This document shows, piece after piece, positions 11,545-23,789 of a stretch of DNA of 64,000 bases. Where the stretch lies: positions 12,254,883-12,318,882 of the forward strand of contig OZ034979.1 of the NCBI GenBank assembly GCA_964030785.1, given 5' to 3'. The translations under genes were made by a program, and so were the position numbers. The notes under the pieces are model-generated. The model was not told the DNA's origin. It ran no database searches and saw only the letters and a list, made by a program, of their open reading frames with translations. Each line of letters starts with the position of its first letter. Position 1 is the first letter of the stretch. The stretch is from Siderastrea siderea (Eukaryota; Cnidaria; Anthozoa; Scleractinia; Rhizangiidae).

Positions 11545-14500
11545 ATGAATCTTAAATGTATTTCTCTGAACATCAGAGGCATAAATAAGTCGATCAACCG
11601 AAGGAATTTATTTCGTTGGCTCCATAACGGTAAATATGACGTAATTTTCTTACAAGAAACCTATAGCGACGACAAAATTGAAAACATATGGCGCGCGGAA
11701 TGGGGTGGTGACGTTTTCTACTCCCATGGTTCAAAACACAGCAGAGGCGTGATGTTGTTAATCAAACCGACTTTCAAAATTGAAAACCCTGACATTATCC
11801 GAGACAAAAAAGGGAGGTTTCTTCTCGTTCGGGCTTCGCTACAAGATGAAGAATTTTGTTTTGTCAACATTTACGCTCCAAATGATCCAAGTCTCCAAAA
11901 AACGTTTTTCAATGAATTGTCTAACAAATTGCGACCCTACTCTAACGACAATATCATCCTTGGTGGCGATTTCAACTGCCCGCTTGAAAGTGTTGATAAG
12001 ACGGGAGGAAAAGATACAAACAACCAAAGAAGCGTTATTGATAGCATAAACGACCTTCGCAACACTTTGGGTCTCGTTGACATTTGGCGATTTCATCACC
12101 CCTCCTCCCAACGTTTCACGTGGAGCAACAGTTCTGGCAAAATACAATGCCGCCTAGATTACTGGCTTGTGTCTAAACACTTAGTGCCGCGCACATGTAA
12201 AACGGAGGTTAAAGCATATCATGATTCCGATCATTCCCCAATCTATGTTGAAATTCAGTACGAAAATTCACAGAAAAAACCTGGTCCAGGATTTTGGAAA
12301 TTCAACAATTCCCTCCTTGAAAATGAAGAATTTGTCTTAAACCTGAAATTCTTTCTAATTCACGCAAAAGAAAAGCACAGTAAAACTGATGACAAAAGAC
12401 TTTATTGGGAAATGATTAAAATGGAAATCAGGGATTTCTGTATACGATTTGCAAAACGCCTTAGCAAAAACAGAAAGAACAAAGAAATGGACCTACTTCG
12501 AAAATTAAACGAACTCAATGTTCTTCTCGGTAAAAACCCCAACGATGTGAATTTAACAACTGAAGCGAGAAGCGTTAAATTGGAACTGAAAAACTTATCT
12601 GAGCGCAAAACAAAAGGTGCTATAATTAGGAGCAGAGTAAGGTGGTACGAGCACGGTGAAAGGAATAACAAGTACTTCGTCAATTTGGAAAAGCGCTCGC
12701 ACAATAGGAAACACATTGTTAAATTAAAAACAGATGAAAACGAGTACCTAGAGGAACCAAACAAAATTCTATTGGAGATGGAACATTTTTACAAAACGCT
12801 GTACACTTCACAATTGCCTGAAGTTAGCACATTTAATGAACCCAGCAAACACTTCCTAAACCCTGAAATGGTACCCAAACTAAATGCCGAACAGCAAAAC
12901 ATCTGCGAAGGTCTTATTACTGCCGATGAATGTCTGTCTATTCTCAAAACTTTTGCAAAAAACAAAACCCCCGGTTCCGACGGCCTTACAGCAGAATTTT
13001 ATTTATGTTTCTGGAACGATGTTGTGGGCCCTTTTATTGACTGCTATAATGATGCCTACCAAAAAGGTGAAATGTCAATCTCACAAAGAAGAGGCGTGAT
13101 CTCGCTTATACCAAAGAAAAACAAAGATAATCTTCTTCTGAAAAACTGGCGACCAATTTCTTTGTTAAATACAGATTACAAAATTGCAACCAAATGCATT
13201 GCAAATCGACTAGAGAAAGTTCTTCCGACTTTAATAAATAGTGATCAAACTGGATACGTAAAAAATCGCTTTATTGGAGAAAATATCCGCTTAATCTCCG
13301 ATGTTATCGATGTGTACGAGAAACAAAATCTGCCTGGCATGCTTCTATTTATAGATTTCGAAAAAGCTTTTGATTCCCTCGAATGGAAGTTCTTATTCGA
13401 GGCTATTGACGCTATGAACTTTGGGCCAATGTTCCAGAGCTGGATTCACGTCTTTTATTCTAACATCTCCAGCTGCGTACTTAATAATGGTTTTGCTTCG
13501 AATTTCTTCTCCCTTCATAGAGGAGTCAGGCAAGGGTGTCCCCTATCAGGGCTGCTATTTATCTTGGCTGTTGAAACGCTGGCCCAATCCATCAGGCAGA
13601 ATAATAACATATGTGGCCTGAAACTTAATGACACTGAAATAAAACTAAGTCTGTATGCTGATGACATCACAGCCTTCATACTTAACGACTCTTCTGCGGA
13701 CCACCTATTTAACCTCCTAAGCGAATTTGGAGAGTGTTCAGGTCTTAAAATAAACATTTCTAAAACAGAAGGAATGTGGCTTGGCAGCCTTAAACAAAAC
13801 AAGGGCAAGCGATCCCCCTTTAGTATCTCGTGGCCAGAGAAATACGTAATTGTTCTCGGTGTTGCTTTCGCTTACGACCCGGCGGTTAGCTGCAGAATCA
13901 ATTTCGAAGAAAAAATTGTATCACTGAAAAAGACTTTAAACCGGTGGTCAGCGAGAAATCTAACTTTAATAGGAAGGATATGCATTGTCAAGACTCTTGC
14001 CATCTCCAAACTAGTCTATAACACATCTGTTCTCTCAGTTTCATCCAACATATGTAAACAAGTCAACGATATTTGCTTCAGGTTCGTATGGAAAATGAAG
14101 CCGGATAAAATTAAACGGCACACTCTTATTGGTCCTCTTGATAAAGGCGGTCTTAACATGGTTGACTTTGTTATGATGGATAAATCTCTTAAGGCTGCGT
14201 GGGCAAAGCGATTATGTGAAGCTGGAGATAGTAAATGGTGCGCTGCCTTCTCCTTGGCCACAACCCACCTCGGTGGCACTTTCCTTTTCGAATGTAACTT
14301 TGATATACATGACTTAAATCTGTCTTCAGAATTACCCTCCTTCTACAAAGAAATACTTTCGGCTTGGCAGGAGTTACACTCCACAGACCCCTCATCTGCT
14401 GACGAATACGGAAATGAAATCATTTGGAACAACCGTTTTATTAGAATAGATGGAAAACCGATCTTTTTTCTGTCATGGTATCAAAAAGGTGTGATTAAAA

Positions 14501-15303
14501 TACGCGACCTTCTGGTAGATGGTAGGTTCTTGTCCATAACCGAATTTCAAGATAAATATGGTCGAAAAGTAAATTTCTTAAAATATTACGGCCTCCTCTC
14601 TGCAATCCCTAGTGGGTGGAAAAACTCCCTTTTAAATCCTAAGCAAATACCCTCCAATATGGCTGTCAGAGATAACCTAACCCCCTCTAATGTCACTGCC
14701 AAAATTGCTCGCGAACTTTTTGTTTTGAAAGTTCTTAAATCCCCAAAAATAGAACTAGAACTAGTCGGAAAAAACTTATCCACGAAAGCTATCTACCAAT
14801 TGCCTTTTAAAGTCACAGTAGAAAACAAACTAAGATGTTTCCAATACAAAATCATTCATGGTATTCTTCCTACAAACAAACGCCTTTTTAAAATGGGACT
14901 GAAAACGTCACCTCGCTGTGAGCGCTGCAACTTTCCCAACGAAACTTTGGTTCATCTTTTGTATGAATGCCCCATTACGCAAAGTTTTTGGCGTGAAATT
15001 GTTAATTGGTGGAATGAGAAACGATCGGAGAATCGTTCCTTAAGAGTGACGGATATTCTGTACGGCTATAAACCAGACTGTACTAAGTTTTACGCCTTAA
15101 ACCATGTTCTAATCATCGCAAAATATCACATTTTCCAGGCTTGGTTGGATAACAGCCCCCCAAGCTTTGAAATGTTTCATCTCGTTCTCAAAGACAAGAT
15201 CCTTTGTGAAAGCAGAATCGCTTTTAAAAACAACACCTTGTCGAAATTTAGATCAAAATGGACAACATTATGCGCTTTAGCCCCTCAAAATGTTTCCACA
15301 TAG
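11545..15303 (+). CDS. LINE ORF2: endonuclease-reverse transcriptase
   Basis: 1252 aa, full length for the family. Residues 1-240 form an APE-type endonuclease: N9 in SLNIRG, E38 in FLQET, GGDFNCP with D142, and DSDHSP with H230. A linker follows with a helical basic region. The reverse transcriptase covers about 480-760, with NWRPISLLN, LFIDFEKAFD, GVRQGCPLS and YADD (Y704-D707). The C terminus has a zinc-binding motif CERC-x8-H-x4-C (C1125, C1128, H1137, C1142) and the Tx1-like SFWREIVNWW. It nicks target DNA and primes cDNA synthesis there. All catalytic residues I can check are present and there is no stop or frameshift. Confidence 0.95.
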   Translation: MNLKCISLNIRGINKSINRRNLFRWLHNGKYDVIFLQETYSDDKIENIWRAEWGGDVFYSHGSKHSRGVMLLIKPTFKIENPDIIRDKKGRFLLVRASLQDEEFCFVNIYAPNDPSLQKTFFNELSNKLRPYSNDNIILGGDFNCPLESVDKTGGKDTNNQRSVIDSINDLRNTLGLVDIWRFHHPSSQRFTWSNSSGKIQCRLDYWLVSKHLVPRTCKTEVKAYHDSDHSPIYVEIQYENSQKKPGPGFWKFNNSLLENEEFVLNLKFFLIHAKEKHSKTDDKRLYWEMIKMEIRDFCIRFAKRLSKNRKNKEMDLLRKLNELNVLLGKNPNDVNLTTEARSVKLELKNLSERKTKGAIIRSRVRWYEHGERNNKYFVNLEKRSHNRKHIVKLKTDENEYLEEPNKILLEMEHFYKTLYTSQLPEVSTFNEPSKHFLNPEMVPKLNAEQQNICEGLITADECLSILKTFAKNKTPGSDGLTAEFYLCFWNDVVGPFIDCYNDAYQKGEMSISQRRGVISLIPKKNKDNLLLKNWRPISLLNTDYKIATKCIANRLEKVLPTLINSDQTGYVKNRFIGENIRLISDVIDVYEKQNLPGMLLFIDFEKAFDSLEWKFLFEAIDAMNFGPMFQSWIHVFYSNISSCVLNNGFASNFFSLHRGVRQGCPLSGLLFILAVETLAQSIRQNNNICGLKLNDTEIKLSLYADDITAFILNDSSADHLFNLLSEFGECSGLKINISKTEGMWLGSLKQNKGKRSPFSISWPEKYVIVLGVAFAYDPAVSCRINFEEKIVSLKKTLNRWSARNLTLIGRICIVKTLAISKLVYNTSVLSVSSNICKQVNDICFRFVWKMKPDKIKRHTLIGPLDKGGLNMVDFVMMDKSLKAAWAKRLCEAGDSKWCAAFSLATTHLGGTFLFECNFDIHDLNLSSELPSFYKEILSAWQELHSTDPSSADEYGNEIIWNNRFIRIDGKPIFFLSWYQKGVIKIRDLLVDGRFLSITEFQDKYGRKVNFLKYYGLLSAIPSGWKNSLLNPKQIPSNMAVRDNLTPSNVTAKIARELFVLKVLKSPKIELELVGKNLSTKAIYQLPFKVTVENKLRCFQYKIIHGILPTNKRLFKMGLKTSPRCERCNFPNETLVHLLYECPITQSFWREIVNWWNEKRSENRSLRVTDILYGYKPDCTKFYALNHVLIIAKYHIFQAWLDNSPPSFEMFHLVLKDKILCESRIAFKNNTLSKFRSKWTTLCALAPQNVST

Positions 15304-15519
15304 AATGTGCCACCTGCTTTTTTTTTTTTTCCTATTTCTTTTTTTTCTTGTTTTCGTTATAATTGTAATTAAATTAATCTGTTGTAAACTAACTCTGTAC
15401 TTGTACTTATATGTAGTGAAACGGTGTAATTTTTTCTCTGTATTATCAATATTGTATCTGTTTTTTGTACGTCTTTTTTTTTTCCAACATTCAATATTGT
15501 AAAGTCTTATTTTCTTCAA

Positions 15520-15542
15520 TAAAAAATTAAAAAAAAAAAAAA
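15520..15542 (+). terminator. LINE polyadenylation signal and poly(A) tail
   Basis: CAATAAAAAATT followed by an uninterrupted A-run ending at the 3' target duplication: the 3' end of the retrotransposed transcript. Confidence 0.75.
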
Positions 15543-15559
15543 ATCAAGAGAAATCAGAG
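15543..15559. repeat. Target-site duplication, 3' copy (LINE)
   Basis: ATCAAGAGAAATCAGAG directly after the poly(A) tail, identical to 10198-10214. Confidence 0.9.
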
Positions 15560-18500
15560 CCAAGCGAAAAACAACCTCGTTTGTCCATTGCAGGGTCAAT
15601 GCCCCCCCCCCCCCCCCCCTCAACTTTTTTTTGTCATAACAGCTGGCCTGTACCCATTTATACACCTGGGGAGCAAGAGATAACGTAGAGTAATGTTTCT
15701 TGTCAGAAGAGGGGGGGGGGGGCAGGGAGGGCGGTTAAACCTCCCGCTTCCCGTGCCCTTTAATCCCGGTCCCCGCCCTAGTTTCGTTGGTTCTCGCATC
15801 TTTGCGCTTTTCGATTCCAAAATATTGCGCAATGTTCTGAATTCTCCCTATTTCTCCCACTTCCCACCACCTTGAGAATCCCGCTTCCCGCTCCCTCTTC
15901 TCCTGCCTCCCTGGTTGGTCCCCCCCCCCCCCCCCAATAAGGAATCAACTCGATATTTTGTTTTATTTGATTTATAATCATTTTTCATGTGTCATTGCAT
16001 CTTCGTACGTTTCTACATAACCTGCGTTGATCATTGAACCAGTTGAGGTTCTTAACTACGTCGTGTTCATTCGGATTATTTGTTTCATTGTCCCTGAAAA
16101 GTCTCCCACGGGAAGTGGTCAATCTTAATTTACCACTTAAAACCAATTTCAATTGACCACTTAATAAATTAAAAGCTATAAATTTGTTATACAATTTCAC
16201 TCAATCTCCTCTTACACTAACTCATAACGACATTGTGCGCCTCGTTGACAGTCAACTCATCCACAACTGGTGTAGCCAGCGCGTACATATTTTTGGGTTT
16301 GTGACGCGCTCCTCGCCCACAAGGAGGAATGCATTGCGTGACTAGCCCTAAGAACATCTGTGTTAGTGGCTAATTCACGACTCATCTTCTTGGTGTAACT
16401 GTTGATTAGTGCCAGATCAGACATCTTCCTTTATCCAAACCCCTTTTAATCCAGTTAGAACATGTCCACACAGATTTTTACCCTTTGAGTGGATTTAGGC
16501 GCTGTCAGAGTTAAACAAAGCATTTCAGTAATCTAGTTTTTTTTTTCAAGGTTTTACTTGAAAGATACTGTGATGATCTCTCACTCTTTGATAATAATAA
16601 GTAGGGGAATAATAACAGCTATGTCGCTTTGAAAAGCATCTAATTTCTCCTTAGAAGATTACTGCATGTTCAACCACACAGGAAAAGGGAAATAAAGGAA
16701 ATGATCACCAAAGATGAATGTCGTGATGTTTAAGTAAATTCTCCCAAGTAACGCAATGAGAAATACTTCAAGAACAATGAGAAGAATATGCATGTCGATA
16801 TGAGGATTCACTTTTTTTTAATTCTTCCCTCGAGTCTTAGAAAAGTCGCTAATTGAAGAAATTCGTTGTAATTTGTTCTCCCACTGGAAGAAAAAATAAG
16901 TCAGTTGATATTTTTTCGCATGCGTTTTGTGTACGTATATACGCAAAAAGCTGCTCAGTTTTAATTTCAGTATCGTTTTGACTCTCAAAACGTAGAAATC
17001 CCAATGGGACACATTTTTGAACAGCTGATTTTCTCCTAGAGATTTAAGGGTGGCCTGAAGTTGATTAAATTTTATTACTGAAACAGGATGTGATTTTCAA
17101 AAGGAGCTAGCACGCACGCAAACGTAATATAATAGTAAAATAACCGGCCTACGTTTAGGTCAGTCCGTTTAGAACTTTGAGTACAACCATGGGGCTCAGT
17201 TTTGTCTATACGGCTTCTCGTATAGACAAATAACATATATAGCTTTGCTTGCCGTTCGAGAAGTTGTGCGGCATGTCAGTCAAGGCAATCAGCAACACGC
17301 CTGCTTGTATGCGTACGGGATTTTCCAGGACTTAATTTACTAATATGATCTATAATTTTTCCGTATACGTAGTTTTTAGCTTCTTGATCTCACACAATTT
17401 TGGGTTAGCAAAACTTAATGTCTAAGAGTGAAGTCAAATGTAGCGTGATGTAGAACGACGGACAATTTGGATGACAAAACTGCCTGACTTGCTCGTTCCG
17501 CGATAAAGCACCGCTCGTCCTGGAAATCCCGTGGATGGTCACCAATGAAAAAGGCCGGAAGTGCACATTCAAAATTTGACACAATCGAGTGGGATTCAAA
17601 GGTTTTTACGTGAAAGAAATCCCATAAGTTACTACAGCACATCAATTTCCTTACATACTCTACAAAATGGCGAACGAAACCGTGAAAACATCTAGGTTTA
17701 TTTTTTTACGATTGCGATCATGCTAGTTATGTTTAGGGCGTGAGTTGATTCGGCACAGTCTTTGCAATCATAGTGGATTTTAATTGATAAAGGCCGGAAG
17801 AACGTGATAGTTCTTAAAAGACGTGAAAGCAGTGTTTAAAGCATTTCGCAACGGCGTTAGGTCAGGGCAGATTTAACCTGCGATCAGGCGTTCTTTTTCT
17901 TGGCGGGAGGAGTTTTTTTTTTTTGGTAGAGGACCGAAAGGCGATCCGGCGTTGTTTTTTTTTTTTTTGGGGGGGGGGGGGGCTGGGTCACAGGTTAGGG
18001 CAGATTTGGGGCGTTATAGTCTCCCCTTGGTCAAGGAAATTATTTGAAAAAAAATCACTCCATTTGAATTTTTATACCACCACTGATGTATTGTTTATTG
18101 CTTAATAATCTAGCTCAGCATGATGAAACCAAAACTAAACTATGTACCTTTTCCTGGATTCTTCTGCATTAATCAATAGAGTTAGTGCTGAATACAAACG
18201 ACTCAAAACGACAAGAAATTATATCTGTGTGTGTGAATGTGTCAGAGGAGGGTAAGGTATTTTGTGCATTACTAGCAAAAACAAACACTGAAACTGATAC
18301 TGATACTGATACTGATTCCACCTTTTAGGGGGTTGTCTTTGCTTTCGCTCAAGTTTACATAATTTGTTTATGCACTTCTTGAACCTTTTTTTTTTCATTC
18401 ACTTTAACAAATAATGAGCACACACTGGGATTTCTGATTGATTTCTCCCAAATGCAAAGAATACAAACATGCATTGCAATAATTCTGGGAGGCATGGGAA

Positions 18501-20000
18501 GAGGGCAAGTATGGGCTGGTTAGGTCCAGCAAAGTGTCTTAACAGCTCTCTCTCATGTCGTTAGAAAAACCCTAATCAATGAGGTTACAAAACTTGGCGC
18601 ATTTTCACAGCTTTTATTCCTGCCTTTAAGTTTTACCAAAACTATTAAAAGCGTCTACAATTTTCTTACAGCAGGCAAAAAAGGATAAATATATTTATGG
18701 GAAGATAAATATGGATGACATTTTTATATGTTGCCATTATACTGTTACTGTCGTATCCTAATAAAACCTAACAAAAATCTACAAAATCTACAAAATTTTT
18801 GTTTAGAGGTATAAGAGATAAATATACCTTTAGGAAACGACACCAAAATAGGTATGCTGGTTTACTATTTCCTGCCTTTTGTTCCGGTTACAATAAACCA
18901 CACAATCTAGTTTTCATATGATCCTGGAGATCGCTGTGAAGAATGAGAAAACATGTTCAGCGATTGCTGGATCGTTTGAACTCTCTTATCATCACATGGA
19001 AACCGGACGTTAGTCTAATAAAAACTAACAAAATGTCGTCTTTCCTTTAAGGTATACATCACTGATAAATGACGTTTGGTATAAAGGATAATAAGATAAA
19101 ATGAATACATTGTTTTTAAAATTGATTTTTCCTGCTGGTTGCTATAAGTCAATTAAAACCATCTAATCAAAATCTACGAAAATGTGACCGATCTCTTCTG
19201 TAGCTAGCCTCCCACGCAGTCGTTTTTAGGGGAGTCATATTACCCTATTCTGTAGCAGGCACGAAAGATAAATAATGTAATTTTGTCAAAGTGATAAACG
19301 CGATTAATGTTTCCCTACTTGTACGTTCAAAACTATTATGTCGCAATAGTTAATATCATTGCATGTTCCTTGCTTGCTTGTTTGTCCTTTTTTCCAAGGG
19401 GTTTTCGTTGCAGTTCCATCAGTGGTTATCAAAGGCAGACACCTTGGCAAACAAAAAAGTAACTGTTTATTAAAGGGATTATTTATTAAATGACAGTGAA
19501 TATATGAAAGAACGATATGTGTTAATTGTCGATGAAGTAAGAAAAGATGATAACCCTGCCTTTTTCAAGCCTGCATTTTTTGGTGGTTTTTTCTTTTTTT
19601 TTATCAACGGCTTAAGTTGATATCTTTAGCTGTGAGGATCATTTATTGCTTATGCCAAGCACTCCGATTTAAAGACATATAAATCCGTGGCTTAAGATAA
19701 AACAGGTTTCATCTATGACAACAAAACTTGTTTAGATCAGTTTTATAAGCTAATTCAAACCTATCCATATCACAACACTTTTCCTTCTCTGCGGTCACGC
19801 AGTATTTTTGATCCTATTTCATTTTATAAAAAAAGAGTAAAAACCAATGGCATATCAATAAATCTTGCAATTTAATTTCTCTCAATTCCTTTTTTAAGTT
19901 TTATTTTATAGGAAATCAAAAATACCTAACGAATTACCTCACACTTTCGCAGAGGTTGGTTAAAATCCTCCCTCCACCAGTCAAACCTACCAAAGACAGC
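15560..20000. other. Non-coding DNA with homopolymer tracts
   Basis: C- or G-runs at 15602-15620, 15710-15722, 15920-15936 and 17968-17982. A CCCGCTTCCCG-type low-complexity stretch lies at about 15740-15905, and a short CTGATA repeat at about 18294-18317. No gene was recognised. Confidence 0.65.
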
Positions 20001-20200
20001 NNNNNNNNNNNNNNNNNNNNNNNNNNNNNNNNNNNNNNNNNNNNNNNNNNNNNNNNNNNNNNNNNNNNNNNNNNNNNNNNNNNNNNNNNNNNNNNNNNNN
20101 NNNNNNNNNNNNNNNNNNNNNNNNNNNNNNNNNNNNNNNNNNNNNNNNNNNNNNNNNNNNNNNNNNNNNNNNNNNNNNNNNNNNNNNNNNNNNNNNNNNN
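20001..20200. other. Assembly gap (200 N)
   Basis: Exactly 200 N, probably a nominal-length gap rather than a measured one. Nothing can be said across it. Confidence 0.99.
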
Positions 20201-21282
20201 ACTGGCTTCATTTTCATATTTATTAAATGAAGCAAATTAATTTAAAGAAATTCAAGATGGCGGATCCAAGATGGCGGACACCAAAATGGCCATTTTATCT
20301 CTAATACGAAATTTATCTGCATAATTTCATGTCTTGTCATGTCATGAGCTATTATAGATCCATTTATAGCCAACAAAAGTATTCTTACTCCAGCTACAGT
20401 ATTCAGTAAATTTATTGCTTTTGAGCTTCTTAGTGAAACATTGAGAAACAAATGACCACACAGTGACATCACAGTTTATGTACTGATCAGAATTAGCGCG
20501 TACACTATCCTGTTCAAATTTGGTGACCATAGCGTAAGCGGTTTTAAAGTTACATAGCCCCCCCCCCCCCCCCCGGTCCCAGAAAGTCGAAAAAAGCCCG
20601 GTCTGAATAGGGCTAAAATATTTAAACAAACACAACTCAGTATATAGTCCGGCGGCATAGCTCTAAATTTCGGCTGAATTGTGCACTTCTTGTTACCAAC
20701 CTGAAATTTGGCACACACAGAAGGACTATCGAGGAAAACATTTTTAGCTATAGAACCACCTTGACAGAGATGCCATTTCCATGGAAACTGCATTTAAATG
20801 AGCTACATGTGAAAAGCCATTTCCTGCATATTTTAAGGAGAATTGAATACGTCGGCGTGTAGGGATGGCCAGTAGCGGCCATTGCGAGACGTAGAATGGG
20901 ATTAAATGTCGTCGCCATGGTAATCACATCCTAATTAATGCGTGTATCTTAATTTATGCCTTTTATGCAGAGTTTGCACGGTTAGATTAGGCAAACGATA
21001 ATCACACATCATTCACACCTAAGTATATCTCGTTAGAAGTACGATGTTACAACTTGCCACGTGTTCCTGTGGCAACCAAGTTCAGTTATCGACTTGTAAA
21101 ACTGAGAAAAAATTCCAATGGCATCTGCTTCTACTTGAGATAGTTGCTGAGTTTATTTAACTTACGACCGCGATCGGCTCTACTAACATATACCTGTTGA
21201 GTCTTTCTTGATCAAAATGCTTTATGAGAACTATTCTCGTACACATTTTCCATCACACACGCACAATGAAGTGCGAGGCAAA
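20201..21282. other. Non-coding DNA after the gap
   Basis: A short repeated AAGATGGCGGA motif at about 20252-20280 and a C-run at 20560-20574. No gene was recognised. Confidence 0.6.
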
Positions 21283-23570
21283 TTAGCTCCACGCACTTGC
21301 ATCTATTGTTTCTACAGTCGGTCTTGCAGCCACAGCGGACGAGCTATTGGCAGGACATTGCAGCTTTAGGCAGTGTGCACCATCTCGGTCCCCACATTTC
21401 CTCACTGGACGTTCAGCCCCATTCTTCTGGGTGTGGTAGCTGGGGCATTGGTGCGGTTGATTGGCCACAAACGTGTCCTCCCTGGTTGGTCGCCCGTTTA
21501 GCATGCTGCAGTTACCTGGTGCGCGTGCCTCGTGCAGCTAATGTGTGCACAGTTGATAAGCGACGCCGCTCTTCCTGCTCTAGTGATCTCAGCTTGTGAT
21601 AGAACTTCAACCCATCCACTGCCAGCGCGCCAGGTCCTGATAGCCTTTAGCGTCGCCTTCTTGGTGTGGAGTCCACCAAGCTTGACCACTAGATTATCCT
21701 CCCTGCACTGTCCTTCTGAGCCCACTGAATTGTTTTCGCTAAAGCAAAGAGTGGCTGGTCGCAAGCAATAACCACAGTTTGTCCCGGGTTTAGATACTCT
21801 ACGGCTTTGCTAATAACAGCTATGGCGTGACTTATCATCGTTACGGAATGAGCACAATCCGGCCAAAAAAAGAGGCAGTAGAGAGCTTGTAAATTAGGGG
21901 TTACCTGGCGTCTGTCTCGCAGCGTGAAACGCAGACCACGAAATTGCTTCAGCTGTTTTATTTCGGACTTTGCTTTGATCTTTAATTCTCCTCTCTCCAA
22001 CTTTGGACGCATTCACACTTCTAGTCTCCGTCTCGGTCTCTCCAGCTGTGTAGAGCTTGTTGATATCCTCTAACCGTTCGACTTCTTTGCTGATTGCATC
22101 AGCAATGGTAGTCTGATTACAGACCATCATGGACTCTGAGACTGGGCTTACAGTAGGCTTGTCGCTCTACGACACGAAATTGGTGTAACTGGCATGCAAA
22201 GAATTGATGCACTTTTCAGGCTACGACTCCCGCAAGATAATTTGCCCCGTGTCATGGCCTTCTTCAGTGGTACTTGAATGTTGAACGACAGAAATACTTT
22301 TGCCATGGAAAGATACTGTTGCTGTTGTGGACAAAGGGCTGTGGTCTAATGTTGTCCACACTGGCAGTAGTAAAAGCCTGTCCAAGTAGGTTAGGGGGGC
22401 ATACCGTTCCATTTTCGTCATAATTTCACAGACAGCAGTGGCAAGATCTGATAACAGGCGCAGTCATATGACACAGATAAACCTAACGCGCAAAGATTCT
22501 TTACTAATTCCTTTCTTATTGTTTTAACGTGCATCTAAAGTATAAAGGTAAGGGTGTTTCCTGATTGTACTATGCCTAACAGATCCATCAGTAGATCTCC
22601 ACCCATGCTTTATACTGTTGAATTTTAGAAGCTGCGCTTTTGAGAGAGCAGCTTGATGATTTCTTTGCTCGTGAGACTGCTCATTGATGCCTCTGAGAAT
22701 CATATTTATGTTAGCAAGGACGGCAATACAGAGCGTTGTTGGCATCCTTGGGAAAATTTCCCATTGAAGAGGTCACTATTGCTGAACATATATTCCTTCG
22801 CAATTCGGCCACTCGTGAGAGAGAGAAATTATTTTACAATCCTGCTCTCTTTCAAGACTCTCTGACAGCACTGACGCGATACCGTTTTCAAACACCAGCA
22901 ACACCTCCCTCCCCTTCGCATATGCACTCAGTCCTGGGAGGCTTAAGCGCGTAGTTTGTCTTAAAATTGCGTTGAGTGTACAGACTGATCCTGTGTCGGT
23001 GCACCTAGTTCCTGTAACCTTGTCAAATATTCCCTCTTGACGTCAGACATTTTTAACACCTCACAGTCAGAGGTACACATTTTGCAGTCTTCTAACTTAC
23101 GTTCTATCTCAGAATTCCTTTACCCAGTGGTTCACGACGGACTCTAGCACGTGCATAAAGTGCAAATAAACATTGTTTATGGTAGAGACTTTTCGGTGCT
23201 ACCATGTCCCAGCACTAAGTCTCCCTAAAAGATTAAAATCGTTTGCCTCCATGGCAACAGCTCGAACACAAGAACCTAGCTCCATTGTGCTTGCCCGAGA
23301 TAATGGGTTCCCCTCAGTGGCTGCTCCCCCGCAAAAGAAACAGACTTCCTCTCCTACAGACGTACTAGCGAGGTCAGATCTTGTGCGCTTTCCACTATCA
23401 TCGAGTTGCAGCGATACTTTTCCTTCAATTGGCTTTCTTTTCCTCTCCAGCCTCTTCAATTTGGTTACGTTGTACTTAACGCGACATGACTTATGCTATG
23501 AAGCATTATGCTTCAAAAGTGTCTCAGCAATACCCTCTACTTCATCCAGCTCCGCTCAGTCAAGGTAAAG
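21283..23570 (-). pseudogene. Decayed member of a multicopy uncharacterised cnidarian gene family
   Basis: Minus-strand fragments in several frames follow the order of a large protein family I recall as abundant in corals, anemones and some fish, with no known function. An N-terminal zinc-finger-like VCFFCGG and GRLSAGTW part lies at 23459-23199. SKAQLLKFNSIKHG with GSVRHS lies at 22745-22524, and DHSPLSTTATVSFHGKSISV at about 22390-22270. EYLNPGQTVVIACDQPLFAL lies at about 21830-21770, and VVKLGGLHTKKATLKAI with RHAHQVTAA at 21764-21498. No frame is open across more than about 130 codons, so it is broken by many stops and shifts. Family recognition is from memory of shared motifs and needs a database search. 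Confidence 0.6.
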
Positions 23571-23789
23571 TTCTCCAGCCTCATAAAAACTCTTCAAAGT
23601 TTGATGTATCTAGCACAACGGTTGCTCTGTTACGAGTTTGCTGGGCATTCCCTCTTCTCGCTTGTATTTTCTTGGCAAAATAAGCATTTTCTCCAGTCAA
23701 CGCTGCTGGACACTGATACATTTTGGCTTGATTCCTCGATATTTGGCCTAGATCACAGCCCAGTAATACCAGAGCGTCACTAAAAATGC

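Larger units (their letters stand above)
10215..15542 (+). mobile_element. Full-length Tx1/L1-type LINE retrotransposon
   Basis: A two-ORF non-LTR retrotransposon. ORF1 is at 10283-11161 and ORF2 at 11545-15303, followed by a short T-rich 3' UTR, AATAAA near 15520 and a terminal A-run. It is bounded by a perfect 17-bp target-site duplication, ATCAAGAGAAATCAGAG, at 10198-10214 and 15543-15559. Both ORFs are uninterrupted. The 383-bp spacer between ORFs has no gene. Endonuclease type, RT and the C-terminal CCHC-like motif place it in the L1/Tx1 group, by recognition rather than a tree. Intact ORFs plus an unmutated duplication indicate a recent insertion. Confidence 0.93.

Noticed and set aside
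15277..15519. Lys/Arg-rich minus-strand frame
   Set aside because: Antisense of the T-rich LINE 3' UTR.
19956..20240. Open frames across the N run
   Set aside because: They exist only because N is not a stop; this is an assembly gap.
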